64,000 nt of DNA from Collybiopsis luxurians FD-317 M1 (taxonomy: Eukaryota; Basidiomycota; Agaricomycetes; Agaricales; Omphalotaceae), in NCBI GenBank assembly GCA_000827265.1, contig KN834877.1, positions 1 to 64,000 of the forward strand. Direction: 5' to 3'. The notes beneath the pieces are model-generated. The model saw only the letters and a program-made list of their open reading frames with translations. It had not been told where the DNA came from and did no database searches. How positions within the stretch are numbered: the stretch's first letter is position 1; each line of letters starts with the position of its first letter. Position numbers and translations under genes: made by a program. Below are positions 1 to 12,025 of this stretch, piece after piece.

Positions 1-325
1 ATTAACCCCACAGGAAAAAGATGCAACGGGCTACGCAATTATCAGCAAGGAATTTACATATTGTGCTCTTCTTGCATTTCAATATTGCTGGACTCATATG
101 CAGTATTAGGAACCGTCAGGTTGACCGCATCTCCTTGCTACTTCTTGATAATCGCAGGGGGGTTTTCCATACGGTGACCTCCTAACAAGGACCAATAATT
201 AAATTTCAAATTCAATCTCTGTCGACCTCTGTATATTCAATTGAATAGGACCGCGGGCGGGACTTCGAAAAAGGCCCGGTAGGCTTGGTATTAGGTGCGG
301 GTAGGCCCTGTTTGGGCGTCCTGTC
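1..325. other. intergenic, nothing recognised
   Basis: I see no coding, RNA or repeat signal here. An open frame that runs through part of it on the minus strand is readthrough past the mutated stop of the P450 pseudogene next door and not a gene. Confidence 0.5.
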
Positions 326-329
326 ACTC

Positions 330-2590
330 GGGAGATATCTGAAAAGATTGACTTTTCAGGTATCGGTCTGATGGAAAGGTATAAGTAACATAATAACAAT
401 TGAGGGGAGGGGCGGTAAGGCAAGGTGTCAAGTGCAAGGGGTAAGGCAGAGACACATAGCAAACAAGAAGAAAAGTAGAACAGATAGCGATAGAATGCGT
501 GAATAATTTCAATTTCGAATGAAAACACTGAATGGATGTAACCCAAAACAGGAGAACGACATCTAATCGAGTCGGAAAATGGAAATAAGGGAAACGGCAG
601 AACACAAGCGAGAAGACATCCCGTTCCCAAGGAACGAGGGTTGAAAGTGAGTTTGCACTCCATTGCGGAGGGAAAGATTACCTATCGAGAGATTCGTTCG
701 TAAATTAGATTACAAAGGAAGAAACCTGACTTACGAAGCTGTCTTTAATTTTCGTACTCTTTTCGTTGATTTCAGCTGCTGCAACAATGTCAAAATTTCT
801 AGCCATAGCTGCCAAAATAATTTTGTGGATGATCTGCACTAGGTTCTGGCCACCAGAGCCGGTGCCGAAGGGTATCATATTTGGTTGCATTCGAGCCAGA
901 CGTTCGGCGCAAACGAGTTGGGCGATCTCGAGCCAGCGTTCAGGAGAGAAAGTGTCAGGTGAGGGAAAGATAGACTATTTACGATGCATGGACCAAGCTT
1001 GGGTGGCAACGATGGTACCGGCTGGCAGCTCAAAGCCCATCAAATCAAAGCCTTCGCCCGTTTTGGATGTAGTTTGAGGTACAACACATTCTAGAGGACT
1101 AGGAGCAGCTGAATATATTCGAAGACCTGGCAGACAGCGAAGGTGAGTAATGATCAACGGGCTAGAATGAAGGCACGAACCATCCTTGATGAAAGCGTTG
1201 AGGTAAGGAAGGCTTGAAAGGACAGAAATATCAGGAATTACGTGGGCATTTGGCATGGCTTCATCGAGCTCAGCCTGAAGCTTAACAGCAATGTCTGGGC
1301 GTCGAGAAAGCTCCCAGAGGAAGTAAGAAAGCAAGATAGATGATGTATTGGATCCGGCGATCCTACAAGCGGAAGGTTTGTGAAGAAGGTACAGATGACG
1401 AGAAAGGTACGTACATGTGTCCCGTAGCCTCAGAGCGAATATCGTGGTCAGATGTCATTTGTCCGGTCGAGGAGAAGCGGTATTTGAGAAGGCGGTGGAG
1501 TAAAGGTATGATTTCGGAAGATTCGTCAAGTTTTCCAGTCTTCATCTTGGTACAAGCTTGATAAACACGTTCTCTGACAAACTATAGACGCATCAAGTGA
1601 GGAAATGTCCGGTTAAAAACCTTAAATTCACCTCAGCCATGATGTTAACCGAACCACAGAGTTGATACCAGCTGCCCACGGGGATACGGTACACTAAATT
1701 GCAAGCCCAGGTGGGAGCAATGCTTCGCTACACGAGACGCTTTGGAAGACGGACGAATAGAGAAGCGATGGACCTACTAGAATACCGCGGTTAGGAAAGT
1801 TGCTGATAGCTGTGGTCGTAGCCCACTTCTTCACAGCGTGGATGAGATATCCATAAGACACGGACACGAGAACATCGACCATGAGGTTCTGGAAGAGAGT
1901 GAGACATCCGATGGATGTTATACCAGCAATCTTTGCGACGTTCTACCGTGGACATTGAACGACTTACTACATTACACGGAACTGAAAGCGATAGGAAAAC
2001 TCACATTGGCAAGCTTGATCATTGGTTCACGCATTTCGGGCTGAAATTTGGCGAGGTTGGTGGGAACGTAGTGAGGGGCGTAACCTTTGCGAGGCACGGA
2101 ATGAGGAGCGTGTTCGACGGTGGTCGTGCTAGCCAGCCGTCAGTAAACCTACTGAGTATAATCTAGAAAGCAAAATGACATACGCATGGTTGTTGTTGTT
2201 CCTACAATCTCCCAAGCCAGAACCGAAACCTCGCTATTCATGAACTCACCAAATTCGCAGGTAAGAAGACCTTTATAATACTGGCTCTTATCGAATTTGT
2301 GAATAGTGTACATGTTTTTCGATGAGGATACGTCGTCCTTGATTGGAGCGACACAGATCGAGGGACCATGTTTTCCAGATGGAAACGACTTTACATTGCT
2401 CGAGCCAAACAATGTGTATTGGGAGCCAAAGATAAGACTGACGGGATAATGCTGAAAGGGTGGAAAAAGATGTAGATTGCTTTGAGAGCAGCGTACGTGA
2501 AAATGAGTGAGATAGCGACAAGCTAGGGTGTATATATGATAGAGATCAAGTATACTATGAACGGAAAGTTGGCGAACAGCGGACAATCTG
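330..2590. repeat. segmental duplication holding the P450 pseudogene (partner about 7735-10010)
   Basis: This block is a diverged copy of about 7735-10010. Similarity covers the P450 gene and about 300 bp beyond its 3' end. Examples are the shared stretch around 345-470, which matches 7740-7865, and the gene body throughout. The copies lie in the same orientation about 7.4 kb apart, with DUF6533 copy 1 between them. The similarity at the 5' side fades near 2590, so the left copy does not share the TATA-bearing promoter of the right copy. Confidence 0.8.
626..2586 (-). pseudogene. cytochrome P450 pseudogene (heme cysteine deleted)
   Basis: This is a broken paralogue of the P450 at 8018-10008. 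The I-helix (AGSNTSS), the following WELSRRPDI segment, the SVLSSLPYLNAFIK segment and the C-terminal heme region are all recognisable. Several lesions are visible. A 9-nt in-frame deletion at 855/856 turns the heme loop FGTGSRVCGGQNL into FGTGSGGQNL and removes the cysteine that binds heme iron. The glutamate of the ExxR motif reads aspartate (KDGLR). A premature stop at 975-977 follows SMHRK. The N-terminal exon has lost its membrane anchor and frame. The original stop codon near 625 has changed to a sense codon. It cannot encode an active monooxygenase. Confidence 0.88.
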
Positions 2591-4949
2591 GTGGTCGGGA
2601 GGATAACGCTGAGAGATCATAAGCGCTTATGAGCGCTTGAGCACTTATCGATCTTCCCAATTTGAACTCTTCCACGCCGCTCCCACACTCTGTGGTACCG
2701 CTACCAGACAGCTGACCTGAACTGGCTCTAAATATGCTGCTGGCTCCTACAAATACCTGCTTTCTCGCTTACCCTGAACCAAGCTTGCCTCAAGTTAATC
2801 CCTCATTTAAGCGGAATACCTGGTTTCAAACCACAAGTTGATGTATATTTCTCTAAGCCTTTTCTGTAAATCGGTACTCAGAATCTCATTATTTGAGCCT
2901 CACATCCAGCGAGATTGATGAGAGCTACCGTCCTATGCAACAAGCTTGAATTGAGTGACAATTATGAAGACGAAATTATATGCGTCAAGAAGTACCAGGC
3001 CAGTATGATTTTATTATCTCAGTACAGCCCTTTTCTTGTCAATCAACTCCGCCGGAGTGGCCAGGAAGCTGCTGTAGAAGCCAGCGTAATCAGCTCAATT
3101 ACGACCAGAGTTATCAACGCTCTTCCCAGTTCGGACAGTCAGAGCCACGCATAAGCTCCAATTCTCCCCTTATCCCACGTCTCTGTCGGGATTTCAATGA
3201 AAACGACCCGGATATGCGATGCTCATTTCCGTCGCGTTGTCACCCGGCTTTCAAGATAGGACCAATGCAAACCAGATGGTCGGGGTCCGATGTATCAGAG
3301 AAGTGGTGATGATGTTTTAAAAACACGAGGTTTACGAAAGAACTGTACAGGACTCTCCGGATTCTGGACAAGATTGCTTTGAGGGTTGTGGTTAGCGGGA
3401 AAAAAGTGGTTTTGGTATAATAATCTTAATTTGTTAATTATTTTCAAGTTCTAGTCGTGTATAGATTTCAGCGTGTTGGGACTCGAAGTCTCTACATGGA
3501 TGCGGTGATCGAAACTTAAGCTTGGTTGGATATGTTCATACTCCTCTTTTGAAATTGAATATCGATCTTTTAGGTCAACTACATCCATCGTGACCGGAAT
3601 GGTAAATAATTCTAGCGTTTACTTGACCCGGATTTGGAATATCTCCAAGCTTATAGCGATTGTTCCACCCTTGACCGGGATGTAGCCCGCATAATACTAC
3701 GATCATCGGGGCTGGACTAGGAATATTGGATGTAAACAAATAATAGAAGAGCGGAACAGACCCAGAGCCAAGACTTCTGCACGGCTCGATTGCCAACAAT
3801 GCACTGTCATATCCGTCTACGGCTAGCTAACGATTCCGTGCCACAGCCATAGTCGTGAGTTGACCTTCCGCCCATTACAATTAGCTGCTTGGCTTCAAGC
3901 CAATCCATTACAGAGGAATTACACTTAGAAACATATAACATAGACAGGAGGACTTTGAGCTGGCCGGCTCCATTCGTTCGCAGATCCAGGAATCCCTGCT
4001 ATTTGCCATGCTATTTATATTATCGCCACTCCACTCTAGTCATCTTATTGCCTGTGCATGGAGTCCAACACCTTCCACATCTCAAAATGCCCAGTGCAAT
4101 GCAGATAAGCACAGCCAGACATACCCTGTTCGCTCAGTCGAATTCCACGTGCACCATGCATTCTAAACCTTAAAGTTACAGTCAAAGCAATCGAGACTCC
4201 AGGAAGTGGAAAGTAAGGAGCCTCGGACTTCCGTGTAAACACAAGATAGTGTGGAGAATTTTGGATCTATGGCTAAATGGAGATCAAGATGAGTAGAACA
4301 AAATCTACCCTGTCTGACTTCAGAATGATAGCTTGTTAGATAGGAAGATGAGCAACCAGTACGCTAACATACTACATCCCGGGAAGTTGAGTGGCATTTT
4401 CATTAGCCTATTGATTCAAAGTCAAATGAATCTGTTTGAACAGCCTGATTCATGTGAATCAGAATGGTGATTGAGAGATCAAAGTACAGGTATGCTTAAA
4501 ATTAAGTTGCTTTAGTAAAGCATTATTGCCTTCCGCATCCCTTGATAAGATAAACCGGGCCACTCTTGAAAAGCGGTGGCCTGCGGAGCTGAGACACAGT
4601 AGTATTTCAGGTACAGCTTGTACAAGTACTAAAATGAACACTAGAGCATTTCTATTTGGTACTACCGTAAACAGTCAACAAGTGACTTGAAGTGAAAAAA
4701 AAAACACATGACAAAATATTCTTGAATTTCGATACATCAAGAACATTATGGGTGCAATACATTTAATGCCATTGTTGCACCCCTGCGCTTGTGGCTGTGG
4801 TTGAAAAATAATTGAGACTTCGTTGTCTGAGTCTAAACGACGAAGCATCTCAGTTGATTGCATGAGCTGCAAGCATGGGTCTTTTTAAGAACCAACATTC
4901 AGACTAAGCCCCCACTTCAATCGTTGTCAGTTATTGTCATTTACTATCA
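2587..4949. other. intergenic, no gene recognised
   Basis: Open frames here are short and resemble nothing I know. A cluster of AGCGCTT-type palindromes at about 2620-2650 marks the edge of the P450 duplication. The stretch ends just before DUF6533 copy 1. Confidence 0.4.
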
Positions 4950-6612
4950 ATGAGTGGTTCAACTTTGCAAGGACAGAAACTATGGTATGGGAAATTTTAA
5001 TCACCAACCAAATCCAATGTTACTTACTGAAGTTCATATATCTTTGCATTTAGGTTAGCATCAAACTACGCAATAGCTGCTTCAACAGGTGCAAATCAAA
5101 TACCATCCCATTGTCCTACTACTCATCCCATTCTGAAATGTCTAGTACTCTGGGCAGTCGACTATCTGGAAACACTACCTACTGAAATAAACTTGATATG
5201 GATGAAGAAGCAAACTGGAACATCACTTTTATTTATTCTGAACCGGTATATCGTTTTGGTATACCTGGGGTTCGGCCTGGCAGTCAATGTTCCAGGACAA
5301 AGTACAGATAAAGAGTTTGATATTTGATTGCTTGCTGAAAAGGCTGCGAAAACTCATGAGACTGTTAGATGCAACATAATGGGTTGGCTATATCAACTTC
5401 TAGAAACTGTGGCAGTTGCCACTGCCACTGGTAAGAAATATGTGCAAACTGAATTTCTGATATCCAGGATGGATGAACATGCTTCTTAGCTCTGTTTGCT
5501 TTGAGAGTATATGCAATCTATGACAGAAGCAAAATGATATTGGCAACATCAACTCTTTTTATACTTTCTCGACTCTCCATGGACATCTTGGTATGTATAG
5601 AATGAATCTAGTTAATTAAGCAAACCCATAGCTGCCTTCATATAGGGTACAATAACTTCTCCAGGCATTTCCACAACTGGATCATCCTTCCAATATCTGT
5701 CAAGTTGTTGCACTGAAATTTCAAATCCTGATCTGTATAATAAGTAAGCAAAAGTAGTAGTCTACTCCCTGCATACTCTGAAACCGGGCTACACATTTAG
5801 AGGTAGGCTCTGTCCAAAAGTGCTGCTTATGTCTTATCTGGTTATCAATTTGCAACTTTCCAGTCGAACTCTCTACTCCTTTTATAGCTTTGGCATTTGA
5901 TGTATTCATTTTTGGATTGACACTGAGGAAAACATTTCATCATGCTATTGAAATGAAAAGACTTGGGGAATCTAGCATTACACAAATAATTGTTCGCGAT
6001 GGTAGACCAATTAGATTTGACTTTACATGACTTACATCTGATTAATTACTTTAAGGCTCTGTTTATTTCCTGTGCGATTTCAGAAAAAATCGTCTCTCTG
6101 ACTCGTTCTGAAATGGTCACAGGGTTATGCTGGTTGTAGGAATAATCACTACCATTGCAGCCTTAGTGGGTAGAGATATATATTAATCCAAGTGTATCAT
6201 CTAATTTTTGCCCGGGATCCAGTTGGAAATAACTTCTGAGGGTATTGAGAACGTATGTGGACAAGCATTTGTATGCACGCCCACCGCTGGCTGATATGAT
6301 CACTTAGACATTCTTATTCGTGATTTCACCATTCTTCAATATGTGAGTCAAATTGGTCCCAGCCTATCCCTTTTGACTAATGGATCTTTAAGCCTTCCAA
6401 ACATCTTAATCAGCCGACTTATGCTCAATCTACGCACCTTTTCCAACCCTGAAGAAATGAGCAGGTTTAGCCAAAGTGCTGAAGGACGGCAATACTCGGG
6501 ATTGCAGTTTGCAACTAATAGCTTTTTGGGGAATATTGGCGCTCCATTGGATGGGGGATCCATGGATGATGAGGGAGAGGAACAAGAGGAGCAAGAGTAT
6601 GTTGTAGAATGA
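4950..6612 (+). CDS. DUF6533 family membrane protein, copy 1
   Basis: The gene belongs to the agaricomycete DUF6533 family of predicted multi-spanning membrane proteins of unknown function. The start ATG at 4950 is placed by comparison with five paralogues: a 12-residue first exon ending in Trp, then a phase-2 GTATGG donor. The second exon reads LASNYAIAAST. The diagnostic DUF6533 core follows near 5160-5260 (DYLETLPTEI, IWMKKQTGTS, FILNRY). Later exons give LFALRVYAIYDRSKMILATS, a Cys-containing loop (FQYLSSCCTEISNPDL), a membrane segment (PFIALAFDVFIFGLTL), and a C-terminal exon (NILISRLMLNLRTFSNPEE) ending in an acidic tail. About ten short introns are needed. An in-frame TGA at 5325-5327 is harmless only if a roughly 60-nt segment is spliced out. 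The function is unknown; it may be functional or recently decayed. Confidence 0.75.
5744..5863 (+). other. twin introns around a 2-nt exon (DUF6533 copy 1)
   Basis: The donor GTAAGC at 5744 and an acceptor ending TTTAG at 5800 bound a 57-nt intron. The next two bases (AG, 5801-5802) are followed at once by a GTAGGC donor, and a second intron of 61 nt ends in CCAG at 5863. Joining AA+AG+TC gives Lys-Val and keeps the downstream membrane segment in frame. A single intron across the whole 120 nt would shift the frame. The same layout is found in all six copies. Confidence 0.6.
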
Positions 6613-7734
6613 GGCCTTTTGCATTATTATTGCTACACTGGTCCCCTTGCAATGATCCATTTTTTGGATATCTTGAAGTGTCTGTTTGCTTTTCATTCCT
6701 TCACCGATTCATTTTTTCCCTTTTGATTCTTTATTTATTCAAGAGCATTTACCATTTTCTTATTTGCTTTTTTGGATGTCTCTTCTATTTATTTATTCAG
6801 GAATCAGGATTCTTACAAGTACCATCTACATATGTACCCTATTCTTTGCTTCCTTGTTGTACGTTTCTTGTATTTATTCAAGAATCTGGATTCTTGCCGG
6901 TCCTGTTTGACTGTAAAAATTGCATTGCAAGTTGATGAAATCAACTTCAAAGCGGCCGGGCAGGGGGTTTGGTCCATAGTTCCTGATGATAAGTGTGTGC
7001 AAGTTTCATGAGCGTGAACTTTTAGGACATGTCACCCACGCGTGCATGCGGCGCGCCAGCTTCTACTTGATAATAAGTGGGGTACAAATAGCCGCCATGT
7101 TGCAGTGTTGGCGCATTACACTGCAGGGCCTCGAGTTCACCAACAAACTCATTAATTGAGAATACCTATTCCCATAGAATTCACACCACTCCTCGACCGT
7201 TCCTCATTCAAGGTTAACGTACACCGCACCACAGAGAACACATGGCACTCTCTGAACTTCCCATTTCAAAATCAAACATTGAACAGATACCTCAATATTA
7301 ATACATTTAACCTCTATCGGCAGTCGCTACAATCAATACCAAAAAAAAAAAAGAAAACCTCCAAATCAGCTCCAAAAAATGTTCAAGACAACGACCAGTC
7401 CAAAATTGGGGGGAACGCAAAATAAAATGCAAAAATGGGGACGCATGAAGAAAGCGGACATGATCTAAATAAGGTCAAGATTGTCAGCGGCGGAGGAACG
7501 ATTAGGAACTATTACAGGAATCTAATGTAAATGTAGGTTGATGGTGATAAAAAAAGGACAAAAGACGTATAGTAAACCTTGAAGATTAACTCGATGTAAA
7601 TTTCGAGGAAGGTATAAAGTAAAGTTGATCATAGACGGGAGTAATGAAGGATGTCAGGTGAAGGAAGACTGAAAGGTCATCCTCACCGTGACAGGAAACG
7701 GCGAGTAGATAAAGGAGGAACGCGTGTCGGAGGA
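6613..7734. other. intergenic, short repeats only
   Basis: At 6730-6900 a degenerate repeat of TTTATTTATTCA-type units occurs three times. The last two carry a small inverted repeat of the form AAGAATC(TG)GATTCTT. The rest, to about 7734, shows no coding signal. From about 7735 the sequence is homologous to the left flank of the P450 pseudogene. Confidence 0.4.
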
Positions 7735-8017
7735 AGGAAAGATTGACTTTTGGGGTATTGGTCTGATGAAAAGGTATAAGTACCGCGATAACAATTTGAG
7801 GGGAGGGACGGTAAGACAAGGTATCAAGCGCAACGGGGTAAGGCAGAGGCACATAGCAAACAAGATAGCAAGTTGAATAGATAGCGATAGCGATAGAATG
7901 TGTGAACGATTTCGAAAACACTGAACAGATGTAACCTAAAACAGGAGAACGACATCTAATTGAATCGGAAAACGGAAATAAGGGAAAGGGCGGAACAGAA
8001 GCAAGAAGGTATCCCGT

Positions 8018-10008
8018 TCACAAGGAACGAGGGTTGAAAGTAAGTTTGCACTCCATTGCGGAAGGAAAGATTACCTATCGAGAGACTCGTTCGTAAACTA
8101 GATTGTTACGGAAGAAACCAGACTTACGAAGCTGTCTTTAATCTCCATGCTCCTGTCGTTAGTTTCAGCTGGTGCAGCAATGTCAAAATTCCTGGCCATA
8201 GCTGCCACCATAATCTTGAGCATGATCTGCGCGAGGTTCTGGCCACCACACACCCTGGAGCCGGTACCAAAGGGCATCATGTTTTGCTGCATTCGAGCCA
8301 GGCGTTCGGCGCAACCGGGTTGGGCGGTCTCGAGCCATCGCTCAGGAGAGAAAGTGTCAGGTGAGGGAAAGATGGACGGGTTACGATGCATGGACCAAGC
8401 TTGGGTAGCAACGACGGTACCGGCTGGCAGCTCAAAGCCCATCAAATCGAAGCCTTCGCCCATTTTGGATGTAGATTGAGGTACGACACGTTCCAGAGGA
8501 CTGGGAGCAGCTGAATACACTCGAAGACCTGACAGACAGCTAAAGTGAGTAATGATCGACGGGCTAGAATGAAGGCACAAACCTTCCTTGATGAAAGCGT
8601 TGAGGTAAGGAAGGCTTGAAAGGACAGAAATGTCCGGAATTACGTGGGCATTTGGCATCGCTTCGTCGAGCTCAGCCTGAAGCTTAGCAGCAATGTCTGG
8701 GCGTCGAGAAAGCTCCCAGAGGAAATAAGAGAGCGAGATCGATGATGTATCGGAACCGGCGATCCTATAGGCGAAAGGTTCATAAAGAAGGTGCAGATGA
8801 CGAGAAAGGTACGTACATGTGTCCCATAGCCTCAGAGATGATATCGTTGTCAGGCATCATCTGTCCGGTCGAAGAGTAGCGGTACTTGAGAAGGCGGTGG
8901 AGTAAAGGTACGATTTCAGAAGATTCGTCGAGTTTTCCTGAATTCATCTCGGTACGAGCTTGATAAACACGTTCGCTGACAAACTATAGACGCGTCAAGT
9001 AAGGAAATGGCCGGTTAAGAAGCCTAAATGTACCTCAGCCATGATCTTATCCGAGTCACAGAGTTGCCGCCATCTAGCCATGGGGATACGGCACACTAGA
9101 TTCCAAGCCCAGGTGGGAACGACGCTTCGCTGCACGAGGCGCTTTAGAAGACGGACGAATAGAGAAGCCAAGGACCTACTAGAATACCACGTTTAGGAAA
9201 GTCGCTGATAGCGGTGGAAAGAGGATCCTCATTGTCCGTGGCCCACTTCTTTACGGCGTGGATGCGATATCCATAAGACACGGACACGAGAACATCAACC
9301 ATGAGGTTTCGGAAGAGAGTGAGACATTCGATAGACGTTTTACCACCAATCTTCGTGACGTTCTACAGCCGACGTTGAACGATTTGCTACATTACATGGA
9401 CGTTGAAGCAAAAGGAAAACTCACGTTGACAAGCTCGACCATTGGCTCATGCATTTCGGGCTGAAACTTGGCGAGGTTAGCGGGAACGTAGTGAGGAGCG
9501 TAGCCTTTGCGGCGCATGGAATGAGGGGCGTGTTCGAGGGTGGTCATGCTAGCCAACTATCAGTAAACCTACCAAGTATAATTCAGAAGCAAAATGACAT
9601 ACGCATGGTCGTTGTTGTTCCTACAAGCTCAGAAGTCAGAGCCGAGACCTCGCTATTGATAAACTCGCCGAATACGCACGTAAGAAGACTTTTATAATAC
9701 TCGCTCTTGTCGAATTTGTGAATAGTATACACGTTTTTCGTTGAGGACAAATCGTTGAAAAAGACTTTGTTCGGACCAACACGAACGACGGGGCCGTATT
9801 TTTCGAATAGAGAGTGAACAACTTTACATTGTTCGAGCCGAACGACGTGGATTGTGAGCCAAAAATCGGAAATTGCCGCGTACCAAGGACCAGGGATGGC
9901 GCTGAGAGGGTGGAAGAAGATGTTGTAGATTGCTTTGAGAACGGCGTAGGCGACGATAAGGGCGACGGCGGCGAGGGCGATGCTGTGGACGATAGAGACC
10001 GAGTACAT
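8018..10008 (-). CDS. cytochrome P450 monooxygenase (intact copy)
   Basis: This encodes a heme-thiolate monooxygenase of the E-class, anchored to the endoplasmic reticulum by an N-terminal membrane segment (IALAAVALIVAYAVL). A proline-rich hinge follows (HPLSAIPGPWYAA). The exons, read on the minus strand, give HSMRRKGYAPHYVPANLAKF, a SVSYGYRIHAVKKWA segment, the I-helix oxygen-binding motif AGSDTSS, the ExxR motif (EGLR, split by an intron), FSPERW, and the heme loop PFGTGSRVCGGQNLA with its ligand Cys. The last intron begins GTAAGT after KDSF. The final exon reads VIFPSAMECKLTFNPRSL and stops at 8018. Roughly eight short introns are required. All family hallmarks are present, so it is probably functional. 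The substrate cannot be inferred. Confidence 0.88.
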
Positions 10009-10103
10009 TGTGACGAACGACGAGGAGAAGAAGGGGAACCGCTGGTGATGGTGGTGGTCGGGGAGAGAAAAGGGATTGGGGCGAAATGGTTTGTGAGGGG
10101 TTG

Positions 10104-10114
10104 TTTATATATAT
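10104..10114 (-). promoter_or_regulatory. TATA-like box of the P450 gene
   Basis: On the minus strand this reads ATATATATAAA, about 96-106 nt upstream of the P450 start codon at 10008. The position fits a fungal core promoter. It is inferred from sequence and position alone. Confidence 0.45.
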
Positions 10115-10249
10115 GTTTTGGGTTTTGGGTAGGTTCTCGTCCGCCGATTTCAATCTCCGCATTTGGACGCGACTCGAAGAAACCCAAAACGGAAAAGCTG
10201 ATCGGATACCACGTGCACGTGCGCGAACGCTCACGCCACCGTTCCCCTT

Positions 10250-11755
10250 GAATTTTCAAGTCATCGAAGTACGAACAGTACCTTTGTGTGCAGTGCTCAT
10301 CCCCTCCACAATTCGTACCCGAAGGCTACGGGTCAGCTCAGAAAAAATAGAGAATTCAACGGACTACAAGAAAAAAAAAACTTTATCTTGGGGACTCCAC
10401 AAAGATTCTCATGATTCGCTCGGTTATGAGGTTCTTCTTTCCAAACCTTCTTTCCAAACCTTCTTTCCAAACCTTTCTCGACATCTATTGCGCGTATGAC
10501 CTACGATAATCACCCCGCAAATCTTTTACAATACAGAATCCCAGATATTCAATTACGTCTGTGAGTAAAAAAAAAAACGCCGCCTAGATCTCCGTCCAGA
10601 TCCACACTCGCCGGCAACCTACAACCTTAAAATTTATATTGCCAATGTCCCCAAGGCCTATACGCCATATCGATTTCGCTGGGAACCCATTGTCGGAAGT
10701 AAAATTTTGCGTGATATTCAGCCCTGAATATATAACATGTGTCCATACATACCGAGCGTAGAGCCTCTCTGAAGTCAGGGACTCGGAGGATCTGCGTAGA
10801 TCAACCCGAGACTCGTCCATCAATGCCTACACCAGCTGTGCTGTAATTCGTCTTTGGACACTTCCATCCAGTGGACTTTCTTACGATAACGAACAACTCG
10901 GAATCGAGATATTCGGACAATGCCCTTCTCACCTCGAAGTTCAATACACGTATTAAAAACATGAGTCGCGCTATGAGCTCTTTCAACACGAGACATTTTA
11001 CAAGCCCTAAGAGCACTAGTGGATATGAAAGTTCTAGCTCGAGATGGTACGGCCATTGCCAAGAATGAACGAACGAACGAATCAATGACAGATGTACAGA
11101 TTAGCTCACTCAAAGACTGCTGCGCCACACACAGCACCTCACCAACGCGAAACGAGGACGAGAGCGTCGGTCATCCAGCCGGGCTTGAAAGCCTAAAGTA
11201 CCTGAATGACATGACAGAAACACCGAATAAAAGCAATCAAAAACACACTATTCGTTCTGACCCGAAAAGCAATACTAACTAGGCCTGGCAGAGCGCGTCC
11301 TTCGCCCCTCCTTCCCCGCTCCTTCCGCACCAAGATATGTATAGATTATACGATTCCCTCTCCTTCGTTCATCCTTCAATGTTTCCAGTCCCGCTCTTTC
11401 CGCACCCCCTCCTGCCGCCAACAAGGAGCCAAGAATTAATCGCAAAATCGCAAGATCTTGTTCACCAAAACCCCTTCTCCAACTTACCGTATCTTCAGCT
11501 TCGAGGATCTCCGAGGCAACCCTTCGACATACCTGATAACGACTCCAATTCCTACACGTCTTTTGCCTTTTACCAACAGAACCAAGTATAAAAAAACCCA
11601 AGATCGAGGATCCCCGAGGCACCCCTCACCTCTCAAATAACCTATCATTCAACCACCCCACTCTTCCTCCGCGCCCCCGAGTCAAACGTACCATATCATG
11701 ATATAATTAACTAAACTCGTAGCTCCACAGTCGAATCCCGAATCCCAAATCCCCA
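10250..11755. other. intergenic, no gene recognised
   Basis: The stretch is pyrimidine-rich on the plus strand beyond about 11280 and carries only short, unconvincing open frames. It includes the small tandem repeat listed separately at 10435-10473. Confidence 0.4.
10435..10473. repeat. 13-bp tandem repeat, three perfect units
   Basis: The unit TTCTTTCCAAACC occurs three times head to tail without a mismatch. A partial fourth unit (TTTCTCGAC) follows. Confidence 0.9.
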
Positions 11756-12025
11756 ATCAAGTCAACTTCAATCCCAGATCCTATCGTACCTTCCTCCTCG
11801 TACAGATAGATCCTCGCCAGATAAGGAACGATTATACAGAAACTCGACGAAGAAGAAAGGTAACGAAAAGATACTTCGAGCATCCCGAATCAAGTCAACT
11901 TCAATCCCAGATCCTACCGCACCCTTCCCCCTCGTGTACGTATGTCATAGATAAGCACAAACTAGATGATGAATGAGTATACATACACTCGACGAAGAAG
12001 AAAGGTAATGAAATGTACGTCGATA
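11756..12025. repeat. tandem duplication, unit about 135-145 bp
   Basis: AATCAAGTCAACTTCAATCC begins at 11756 and again at 11888. The later part of the unit, ACTCGACGAAGAAGAAAGG, occurs near 11842 and 11986. The two units differ by scattered substitutions and small indels. No gene is seen in it. Confidence 0.75.

Noticed and set aside
199..663. 154-codon open frame on the minus strand
   Set aside because: It begins with MECKLTFNPRSL, the end of the P450 gene, and continues past the mutated stop. It is readthrough of the pseudogene.
9636..10259. 207-codon open frame on the minus strand
   Set aside because: It overlaps the first P450 exon in another frame and has no family features.
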